Source: Silene latifolia
Lineage: Eukaryota > Streptophyta > Magnoliopsida > Caryophyllales > Caryophyllaceae
Length of the DNA: 64,000 nt
Direction of reading: 5' to 3'
Assembly (NCBI RefSeq): GCF_048544455.1
Contig: NC_133526.1
Coordinates: 8,634,001-8,698,000 of the forward strand
Below the pieces are notes generated by a model that worked only from the letters and a program-made list of their open reading frames with translations, was not told the origin of the DNA and did not search any database. A program made the translations under genes and the position numbers. Of the stretch, positions 1 to 9,997 are shown one piece after another (positions within the stretch are counted from its first letter, which is position 1; the number at the start of each line of letters is the position of its first letter).

Positions 1-80
1 TTGTTTCTTGTAGAGTGAGTGTGTTATTGCTTACCCCTAGTGCCTCAAAGCACTAGGAGACTAACGGTTTGTTGAAGTAC

Positions 81-2249
81 ATGCCTAGAGGAGACGGTAA
101 TCTTTTGCTTAGTGACCCGGAATCGGAAAGGCTCTTTAGAGCTTTAAGAAGAAGGACCTTAGCAAGGATTGAGAATTCCGACTTGGCAACTTTAAACCAA
201 GCTAGCACATCCACCCAATCGCACCAAGAAACCCTTACCAAAGAACAACCAAACAACACAATTTATCCCTTCTTACAAAATCCTTTCCACAATTTTTAAC
301 TACCTACAAATACTCACCACAAAGCCAAACATGAATCAAGAAAGCTTCAACCAAGGTTACCAAGGTTACCAAGACTTCTACCATGGAAATCAAGGGAACC
401 AAGCCAATCAAGGTTTCAATCAAGGGTACCAAGATCACAATTGCAATGAAAACTATCAAGGTTTTGACCAAGGGTACAACCAAGGGTACCAAGAGCAAGG
501 GTACGACCAAGGTTATCAAGACCAAATTTCAATCAAAACTATCAAGGATTTAACCAAGGCTTTCACCAAGGCCAAGGTTCAAATTTTCAAAACCGGTACA
601 ACCATGACTCTCATTTCTCACTTGCCAACCAATCTTCCAATCAAGAGCCACCACCTCAAGCAAGCAATTTCTTGGGAGATGCTCAATATGACAAATTGTT
701 TAAGATGATAGAAGACTTGGCAAGTTCAACCCTACAAAGCATGAATAGCTTCTCCGCCCATCAAAAATTTCTTCAGACCCAAGTCTTTGAAAACATAAAG
801 GAACTCTATGCCTCCCAAAGTACCATTATCCGTCTAATGGGTTCCAAAGCTCTTATTGACCCTCAAACACCACCGGATGAATTTTTAGGGCAAGGGCAAA
901 ATGCTAAGGATCCTATAGAGGTAAATGAGGTCAACACAATCATTGTGGGAGGAGAAGTGGCAATGGAAGAAGCATGCATGTCCCCTAATCTTGGTAATGA
1001 GACAATGCCAATATCATTTGAAGTGAGTGAAGAGAATGATGACCCGATTGTATCAACTACCCCCGAAATTGTTGATCAAAGAAGGTGTGAAAATGAGGAT
1101 GAGTTTGTTCTTGAAGAAATTATGGGGATAGAAGTTGAGAGAAAAGAGGTTGAAACCGATGATGAAGAAGAAGAAATGGTTATGTGGGAGGAAAACTCAC
1201 CGGAAAAGCAAGAAGTTAGTGAGTTGGTTGTAGAGGAACCCGAGGTTACACCAAAACCTCTTCATGTGCCACTTTTACCTTTTCCTCAAAGGGTAAAAGT
1301 GACCAATGAAGGCTCACATGTCGAAAAATTCTTTAACTTGGTGAAAATGGTGGAAGTCACTCTTCCATCCACGGAAGAGACACCTCATTACACCAACTTT
1401 CTTAAGGAAGTTATTTCAAAGCAAAAGAATATCTATGATGATTAGGAAGACCTCCCACCACCAATTTCTTCTAAAATTCATGAAGATGAAGTGTGTGTCA
1501 ATGACAAGTGTGGGGAAGAGGTTAGGACTTTGGAAATGGAGGTTGATGAATTTGAACTTGCCATACTTGGGGAGTTGAGGAACCGTGAGAAAAACTATGA
1601 TACTTGTAGTTTTGACACTAGTTTGGAAGATATTAAAACTCTCCTCTTTGAAAGTGGTCCGATTCATTTGGAGGGTCAAGAAAATGGGGGTAAAAATGAC
1701 AACATCATGAACCTCAATGTTGAGAAGTTGACTCCTCCACCTCCCACCTCCTACCAATTTACTTGCCTTGATAAACATGATGATATTTCCCGACTTGATG
1801 AGTGTAGCTCGGTCACTTCAAGCAAAGAAACCCCAAAGAAGATTGATGAGAAAGGGGTAGGTGAAGTGTTGATGATAGAAGATGAAAAAGGGAAAGAAGA
1901 GTTGAAGCTTAAGGTTGGAGAGGATCACCCCAATGTCATCCCTCCCAAATTTGATTTTAGCACTAATACCCCTCCAAGGACAAAGACGAGAATTGAGAAG
2001 AAGAAACCCAAAAGATGGAGAAAGAAAGTGAAAAGAAAAGGGAAATGTGAGCCAAGCTTTAAAAATGAAGAAACTCTTGTCCATGACAAGAAGAAGCTCG
2101 AAGAAGAAATTGCCCGGAAATGGTCGGAAGTGCACCATGTCATAAGCGGTGTACATGTAGTTTTGTCAAAGCTTGTGAGCTTTTGTTCCATGGAAAAGTC
2201 TGAAGTTTGTAAGGGAATAGCGGGGTTCCAAGATGGTGATCCCGGTTGA
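81..2249 (+). pseudogene. Gag-like ORF of the Athila-like element, split by two frame changes and one stop
   Basis: Several adjoining open segments make up one former protein. Segment 1 (ATG at 81, to 299) is a basic N-terminal piece with the motif LLLSDPESERLFRALRR. Segment 2 (331 to about 525) is built of NQGYQ/NQGFN-type repeats rich in Asn, Gln, Gly and Tyr. Segment 3 (from about 528, ORF start 672, to 1445) has a helical stretch, then PPDEFLGQGQNAKDP, and a PFPQR...LPSTEETPHYTNFLKEV motif typical of the Athila Gag/protease linker. After an in-frame TAG at 1443-1445 the same frame stays open to 2249, first acidic and then with a very basic patch (KKKPKRWRKKVKRKGK). The frame changes sit near a T-run (about 293-297) and an A/T run (about 522-528), so each could be a one-base indel or a sequencing error. 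The usual product would be the virus-like particle protein. No CCHC knuckle is visible. Confidence 0.7.
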
Positions 2250-2575
2250 TTGAAGCCTCCTTGATGAAGAGGTTTGGTGGAGTTACTTAAGAACCACCGC
2301 ATTGTATATACTTTCTCCTTCTCTTTAATTAAGTTTATACCGCATTTTGCATTTAGTGACATGATCCGATAGGAGTTAATCTAAATTAGCTCTCTTTGCA
2401 TTCATGTAGTGTAGTTTGCATTGTACTTTCAATTTAGCATGTAGGATAGTTCATGCATTACATTGATTAAACAAAAACCACTAAAAATTTGAAAAATCAA
2501 AAATCAACAAAAACATGTATTTCATTTCCGAATTTCCTCCACACATTTATTTCCATTGGAAATATGTAAATAAAT

Positions 2576-2588
2576 AAGTGTGGGGAGG
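2576..2588 (+). repeat. Polypurine-tract-like motif, copy A
   Basis: AAGTGTGGGGAGG is the same 12-base core that abuts the LTR at 5012-5023. Here it lies 2.4 kb upstream, in noncoding internal DNA. It could act as a second plus-strand primer or simply be a duplicated relic. Confidence 0.6.
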
Positions 2589-2756
2589 AAATTCCATCAT
2601 TTTAAAAATACAAAAACATGTTATTTATTTTCAAATATTCAAAAATCCAAAAACATGTTCTTTAATTTCGAAAAATTCAAAAACCACCAAAAATATGTTG
2701 TTTATTTTTCCTTTTCTATCCCTATACTTTGTTCCATTGAGGACAATGTAAATTTC

Positions 2757-2770
2757 AAGTGTGGGGAGGG
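2757..2770 (+). repeat. Polypurine-tract-like motif, copy B
   Basis: AAGTGTGGGGAGGG lies 181 bp after copy A, and similar flanking sequence surrounds both (fragments such as ATGTAAAT and TTCCATTG precede each). The breakpoint of the large tandem duplication (2766) falls inside this motif. Confidence 0.6.
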
Positions 2771-5011
2771 AAATATCCACTTTGTGAATATTTGTTTATA
2801 TTTGTTTACACCTTTAAATATGATAAAAAATTCAAAAAATGCCTAAAAATTGAAAAATTTCAAAAAATTACAAAAATATTGCATCGTATATATATGTTGG
2901 TCTAACAAGTGGCGCAGGCACATACGGGACATTTGAGGCATTAGGAGACTAGAAGACCGCTCGGTTGAATCTTTCCTATCTCTTTCTCCTTTACTATTCT
3001 TTTCCTTTATATTGTTGGATATATGGAGGAGGATGGGCTATGTTGATGAGGATGTTCCATTTTGGAACTTGGTGTGTGTGCTTACGTGCTGCTAGGTTTA
3101 GATAATTGTTGCATGTTTACCTTATGTTCATTTCCATTTCTCGCATGCATTTGTTTCTCTTGTATATACGTGTTGTATTTCCTTCATGTTGCATTGAGTT
3201 TGTGAATACATGTTTTCGAAAAATGTGGTCTAGGGAGGGATTATGATACCCCAATGATGATTTATGTCTTGACCGTGCCTTCCCCCTCCCCATGGCTCGC
3301 ACCCGTGTCACATGGTTACCATATGGAAAAAGGGCATGTCCACCAAGTTTTGGCCGCCTTGTGAGACCGAGAGGACCGTAGGCTAGACCTAGACCTCGAC
3401 CTAGCTACTCAAATGTGAGGATTAGAGCCTCCTAGGGTCGGTGCATTCATACCCGACCCCCGCTTAGGATTGTGAGTAGGTCTCCTCGCGAGACGTGTTA
3501 TGTCTAGACGCATAAGTGTGTCATTCCGTCCTTAGGCCATGATTTGCATTCCATTTTTTGTGCACAAGTTATGAAATAAAATTCGTTTCCACATGCATAT
3601 GAACCTCACATAGCCAAATTGCCTTGTTTTGTCCCTTACGTTATCTCCCTTTTTGATTCACCCCCTTTGAGCCTCAACCTATTCATTTGGCAAACTCACT
3701 AAAATAGCTACATCCCATAACCACCCTTCCTTGATCAAGAATTGGTCGGTTTTGTAGTAGTGTTGTAGGAGGTGATTCGGGTCATAGTGGTGGATAGTAT
3801 ACATATCCACTTGGGTCGAAATTTGGTATGCATTTGGCATTGTATATAATTAAGAGGTTTTGAAAAAGAAATGAAAAACAAAATAGAAAAGTGAAAAAGT
3901 TGTGAAAAATTCAAAAACAGAGTTGGTTGTTTTGTATATATTTGTGTTAAAAGAAGAAAAAGGCAAGCAACACCCCTCCTCATCATTAAACGGGGTAGAA
4001 AGAGCCGTTGCTAAATAAAGGGGCAAATTGATGTTTTTCCAAAATGAGTCGGGTTTACACAATTTTTGCAAGACTTGAGAAACCGAGTCTTTGTTAGGGT
4101 GTAGACGTTACCATTTGTTGAAATAAGAGGAGTACTTTCAAAGTTTTTCCAATTTGAGTTGGGTTTATGCAATTTTTGCATAGTTTTGGTGATCCATGCT
4201 ATGTTAGGACATAGACGTGTCTCATGTGTTGCAATAAGAAATGGATGTGATGTGTCGACAATTCTTGATTTGAACTCCACATGTCCAAACGGTGCTTGCA
4301 CCAATCCCGTTTCGTCCTACTCCTTAGCCTCGTTACAACCCTTATTTCATGGCTTGTGCATTGTTACATTTTGCATCTCATTTGGACATAGGACTGTTTT
4401 ACACATTAGATTGCGGACACGTTCTCACGAGTCGTAGTAGGAGAGTGTTTGGCTACTTTTTGTACAAAAACACCCGGTCTTTAAATGAGTGACGAGTGAA
4501 ATCCGTGAGGTTGTCGATGGTCTAAGTCCCCTTAGCCATGGGTCTCTTTTGGTTGAATCTTGCGCGTGTCGTGTCATTCTTGGAGGACTAGCCTTGCTTC
4601 CCCTTTTCCCCGCCTTAGAATGTGTTTCTTTGGCTTGTGTGAACATATTCGGGTTGCTTGTGCCACGTTTAGGGAGTTGGCACCTCATTGAGGTTTTGAG
4701 ACGGTTTCACCTAACCTAGACCTTTCAATTTTGAAGCAAAACCCCGCTTAGATGAGGAAAGTGGGTGACTTTTTGTTAGATGCATTCTATTACTTGCATA
4801 TGTGCTTACATGTTGGATGCATCGCCATTTTGGCAAGACCCCACTTGCCTTGCAAGGAGGCACTTTACCTCATAAGTGTCTCGTTGTGAGTTGAAGGGAC
4901 GGAGTAGGCCCGTTAATTGCCTTTCATCGGATATTATTAGTTTATCTAGTCCTTTTATATTACGGGTCTTAGTTTAGTTTAAATGAGCTTACTCGAGGAC
5001 GAGTAAGGTTT

Positions 5012-5026
5012 AAGTGTGGGGAGATT
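5012..5026 (+). other. Polypurine tract (PPT) before LTR copy 1
   Basis: AAGTGTGGGGAGATTT directly precedes the TGATGAG start of the LTR. The RNase H-resistant purine tract that primes plus-strand DNA must occupy this place. Position and composition agree. Confidence 0.75.
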
Positions 5027-6598
5027 TGATGAGTACAATTTTAGTGTCATTTTACCCCATATTTAATCCTTTATTCCGACTCGATTTTGTATGCTTAATT
5101 GATTATAAGGCTCATTCTATTAACTAATTTGTAGTAATTAGTCATATTAGTTATATTTAATAATTAGTCGGATTTTATTTAATATTAATATTAATATCAT
5201 TTTATTATAATAATGTGTAGGTGAAACGGGAAAGCGAGACGGAATAATGAAACGGAAATCGAGGAGCAAGTCACGTTGAGACGGAGTCAAATAGAAGAGA
5301 AAGAAAATGTGGAATCTCGTGCAAGGAAGTCAAAGTTGACTTCACCAAAAGTAACAAACACACAAAAAGTCCCCTGCTCCTTCTTCTTCATCGTCTTCAT
5401 CCACCATCATCCTACAAATCACCACTGTCGATCACCAATTCGCTCCTTCTCCACTTCAATCATCACCACGACAACTCAACATCAGCCTTCATTCAATCAC
5501 AATCACCCCCTGCATCACTTCTAACCTCCACAGCAGCCCATCACCATTAATACTCACCATTTTCATTCACCTCCATCACCACCATTAATACCCAGCTTCA
5601 CCATTCATTCGTTAATCACCATCAACAATACCATCCTCCATTCATACATTAACAACCCACCATTTCCGCCATTTCCATTCATCAACACCTCCCCTGCATC
5701 TCCACCATACCCGACTTTACCATCATTCAACACCCATAACCTGCACCTTCACCATTCATCCTCCATTAAATAGTAGCAGCAGCAGCTCGTCACCACCAGC
5801 TGCAACAATCAGTCATCCCCTCCATCCTCCGACTTCAAACACGCTCACACTCACCAACTCACCATTAACCACCACGCATCACCTCCGCTCTGCCTCACAC
5901 CACCATACATCCACCATTAAAAGCCCGTCGCCATTCATTAACTCCACCACGACTCCAACCCACAATTCGACATCAACAACAGCAGCTACCCAACTCCGTT
6001 TCCGCATCAAAATTCCATTGCCATCAACCTCCATTAACACCACCATCCCCGGTGTCACCATCTCACCATTAGTGCCATCACTGAATTTTTCAAGGTCGAA
6101 ATCGAAACAGGGTCGATTTGAAGCAGACGTACTCCATGCCGGTACCCCGGCAGCCGACTGCCCCCACCGGTAGCCACACACCCAAATTTTCCTCCTTTTG
6201 TTGAAGACTCGCTACGGTCGAGCCACCGGCAAAAGCCTACCGCACGCAACACCCCAAATCCTCATCTCGCATAATCTCTCGCTTCTCTCCGGTTGCCTTG
6301 CAGCCTGACAAAGCCGGCATAGACTACACCCCATTTAATTCAACCCCTTTCTTCAAGCTACGCGCTGCCGGCACCTCGCACCGACCGCCGGTGTACCGGC
6401 AGAAGCTCCCATTGCTGCGTTTGTGCGTCTTTGGTTTCTTCACCCTTTTCAATTGTTGATGAACGGTGGCTTTAGTTTTGTGAGGTCAATGTGTCAAAAT
6501 TAGTTGACTTTTATTAAGATTATTATTAACTATTATTATTATTATTATTAATTATTATTATTATTATTATTGTTAGTAGTAGTAATTAGTAGAAGTAG

Positions 6599-6607
6599 TA
6601 TATAAAG
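6599..6607 (+). promoter_or_regulatory. LTR TATA box, copy 1
   Basis: TATATAAAG follows a (TTA)n tract and GTAGTAGTAATTAG repeats, and precedes ACCACCTTACATGAGACC. It is identical in LTR copy 2. Its place in the LTR interior, about 160 bp before AATAAA, fits the U3/R boundary, with transcription starting about 30 bp downstream. Confidence 0.65.
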
Positions 6608-6760
6608 GCACCACCTTACATGAGACCTTACCACATTAGACTACATTAGTTTACACACCATTTTACCATACATTAGAATTAGAATAGAATTAGACTAGTA
6701 TTAGTTCATCTTTCTCTCAACAATTGTAGAACCCTAATATTTACTCTCTCCTTTTCATTC

Positions 6761-6766
6761 AATAAA
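6761..6766 (+). promoter_or_regulatory. LTR polyadenylation signal, copy 1
   Basis: AATAAA lies in TTCATTCAATAAAATTTGC, about 160 bp after the TATA box, as expected for the R region of a plant LTR. Confidence 0.5.
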
Positions 6767-7730
6767 ATTTGCAATCTTTCTTTAATTATTAGTTTAATTC
6801 TTCCTTTGTTCATTCAAGTTCCTCATCTCTCATTAGTATACAATTAGTATTTTGGGTTGTATTTGAAGATTAGAAGAAATTCATTCTTCCATTATTATCC
6901 AAGATTGCTACTTTCCTCTTTGTTGGTACAATTCTCATCTTTTGTTTACATTACTTTCATTAGTTTACATTTCTTATGTTGTTTTATCATTATTCATCTA
7001 AAGTAGTAATCTTTATCATGTTTACAATGTTTACTTGTGTTTTGTTGCAATTTATTGTTGAATTCTCACCCATGAACATGTGTGAGTAGTCTAATCTAGG
7101 GTCTAGGGGGAATTTGGGTAATTAAGGGGATGAATTTGGGTTGTTAACCTTTTGAATTGGGTGATTATGTGGTTTCTACTCTTAATGCATTTGAAGTGTT
7201 TGTGGAAATGCCTCAATGAAAATTGGACATTTCATTAACATGTTTGGCTTACCTTGGTGCATTGTGCTATTAGATAGTTTTAGAAGTGCTTATAGATGAG
7301 TTTTAATAAAAGTTAGAACATCTCTTTGATGCATTCGATCCGTCTTGGTGCTCATGCTATTGGGTAGTCTCTATGCTTAATTTGTAGCTAGTTCATCTCG
7401 ATCAAGTGACAACTTATTGAGGAGCTTAAAGTGACTAAGAAATTAGTCTTAAACCCTTGACCACCATTATTACCCTTTTCTTGTTAGACCTTGTTTCTCC
7501 CCCTAATTGCCCTTTGTGAACCCAAAGACCTTAGCCTTCCATCAATTGAATACAATCCCATTTAATTTAATTTAACTTGTTTGCATCTTAATTTAGATAA
7601 ATCAACATCTTATTTTGTTTGGCTAAACTAAAGACTTAAACAAACCAAGTATCTAACCCCCGTCATCTTCGTGTTCGACACCCGAATAAATACTACTTTT
7701 ATTTGGTTTTATAAATTGTTTTTGATTGGA

Positions 7731-9997
7731 AAGAGGGAAATATTCACTTTGTGAATATTTGTTTATATTTGTTTACACTTTTAAATATGATAAAAAATTC
7801 AAAAAATGCCTAAAAATTGAAAAATTTCAAAAAATTACAAAAATATTGCATCGTATATATATGTTGGTCTAACAAGTGGCGCAGGCACATACGGGACATT
7901 TGAGGCATTAGGAGACTAGAAGACCGCTCGGTTGAATCTTTCCTATCTCTTTCTCCTTTACTATTCTTTTCCTTTATATTGTTGGATATATGGAGGAGGA
8001 TGGGCTATGTTGATGAGGATGTTCCATTTTGGAACTTGGTGTGTGTGCTTACGTCTTTGCGCTAGGTTTAGATAATTGTTGCATGTTTACCTTATGTTCA
8101 TTTCCATTTCTCGCATGCATTTGTTTCTCTTGTATATACGTGTTGTATTTCCTTCATGTTGCATTGAGTTTGTGAATACATGTTTTCGAAAAATGTGGTC
8201 TAGGGAGGGATTATGATACCCCAATGATGATTTATGTCTTGACCGTGCCTTCCCCCTCCCCATGGCTCGCACCCGTGTCACATGGTTACCATATGGAAAA
8301 AGGGCATGTCCACCAAGTTTTGGCCGCCTTGTGAGACCGAGAGGACCGTAGGCTAGACCTAGACCTCGACCTAGCTACTCAAATGTGAGGATTAGAGCCT
8401 CCTAGGGTCGGTGCATTCATACCCGACCCCCGCTTAGGATTGTGAGTAGGTCTCCTCGCGAGACGTGTTATGTCTAGACGCATAAGTGTGTCATTCCGTC
8501 CTTAGGCCATGATTTGCATTCCATTTTTTGTGCACAAGTTATGAAATAAAATTCGTTTCCACATGCATATGAACCTCACATAGCCAAATTGCCTTGTTTT
8601 GTCCCTTACGTTATCTCCCTTTTTGACTCACCCCCTTTGAGCCTCAACCTATTCATTTGGCAAACTCACTAAAATAGCTACATCCCATAACCACCCTTCC
8701 TTGATCAAGAATTGGTCGGTTTTGTAGTAGTGTTGTAGGAGGTGATTCGGGTCATAGTGGTGGATAGTATACATATCCACTTGGGTCGAAATTTGGTATG
8801 CTTTTGGCATTGTATATAATTAAGAGGTTTTGAAAAAAGAAATGAAAAACAAAATAGAAAAGTGAAAAAGTTGTGAAAAATTCAAAAACAGAGTTGGTTG
8901 TTTTGTATATATTTGTGTTAAAAGAAGAAAAAGGCAAGCAACACCCCTCCTCATCATTAAACGGGGTAGAAAGAGCCGTTGCTAAATAAAGGGGCAAATT
9001 GATGTTTTTCCAAAATGAGTCGGGTTTACACAATTTTTGCAAGACTTGAGAAACCGAGTCTTTGTTAGGGTGTAGACGTTACCATTTGTTGAAATAAGAG
9101 GAGTACTTTCAAAGTTTTTCCAATTTGAGTTGGGTTTATGCAATTTTTGCATAGTTTTGGTGATCCATGCTATGTTAGGACATAGACGTGTCTCATGTGT
9201 TGCAATAAGAAATGGATGTGATGTGTCGACAATTCTTGATTTGAACTCCACATGTCCAAACGGTGCTTGCACCAATCTCGTTTCGTCCTACTCCTTAGCC
9301 TCGTTACAACCCTTATTTCATGGCTTGTGCATTGTTACATTTTGCATCTCATTTGGACATAGGACTGTTTTACACATTAGATTGCGGACACGTTCTCACG
9401 AGTCGTAGTAGGAGAGTGTTTGGCTACTTTTTGTACAAAAACACCCGGTCTTTAAATGAGTGACGAGTGAAATCCGTGAGGTTGTCGATGGTCTAAGTCC
9501 CCTTAGCCATGGGTCTCTTTTGGTTGAATCTTGCGCGTGTCGTGTCATTCTTGGAGGACTAGCCTTGCTTCCCCTTTTCCCCGCCTTAGAATGTGTTTCT
9601 TTGGCTTGTGTGAACATATTCGGGTTGCTTGTGCCACGTTTAGGGAGTTGGCACCTCATTGAGGTTTTGAGACGGTTTCACCTAACCTAGACCTTTCAAT
9701 TTTGAAGCAAAACCCCGCTTAGATGAGGAAAGTGGGTGACTTTTTGTTAGATGCATTCTATTACTTGCATATGTGCTTACATGTTGGATGCATCGCCATT
9801 TTGGCAAGACCCCACTTGCCTTGCAAGGAGGCACTTTACCTCATAAGTGTCTCGTTGTGAGTTGAAGGGACGGAGTAGGCCCGTTAATTGCCTTTCATCG
9901 GATATTATTAGTTTATCTAGTCCTTTTATATTACGGGTCTTAGTTTAGTTTAAATGAGCTTACTCGAGGACGAGTAAGGTTTAAGTGTGGGGAGATT
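7731..9997 (+). mobile_element. Second copy of the noncoding internal region
   Basis: It is a near-identical copy of 2764-5026, starting inside the second purine motif (GAGGGAAATATTC at 7733 against GAGGGAAATATCC at 2766). It carries the same purine tract (9983-9994) before LTR copy 2. Differences from copy 1 are a few single bases plus one replaced patch (GTGCTGCT at 3086 against GTCTTTGCGCT at 8054). No ORF is supported. Confidence 0.8.

Larger units (their letters stand above)
2250..5026 (+). other. Noncoding internal region of the LTR element
   Basis: This is 2.8 kb between the gag-like ORF and the LTR with no credible long ORF on either strand. It begins with AT-rich sequence full of AAAAATTC-type runs. 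It holds two copies of a purine motif (AAGTGTGGGGAGG) that resembles the true polypurine tract. It then continues as unique-looking sequence that recurs almost unchanged at 7731-9997. Athila elements are known for long noncoding stretches next to the 3' LTR; no function can be read from this one. Confidence 0.7.
5027..7730 (+). mobile_element. LTR copy 1 (lacks its last ~25 bp)
   Basis: It matches 9998 to about 12699 over its full length. It starts TGATGAGTACAA, has AT-rich and TTA-repeat stretches, a CT/CA-rich low-complexity zone (about 5385-5960), a GC-rich CCGG-dense zone (about 6130-6420), then TATA and polyA signals. It stops at ...TTTTGATTGG. The terminal bases through CTACATCA seen in copy 2 are replaced by internal-region sequence, so this LTR has no proper 3' end and no primer binding site after it. 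Confidence 0.8.

Noticed and set aside
4011-9690. Paired ORFs conserved between the two internal copies (for example 4159-4437 and 9130-9408)
   Set aside because: Identity comes from the recent duplication. Overlapping ORFs exist on both strands and none has a recognisable domain or codon pattern.
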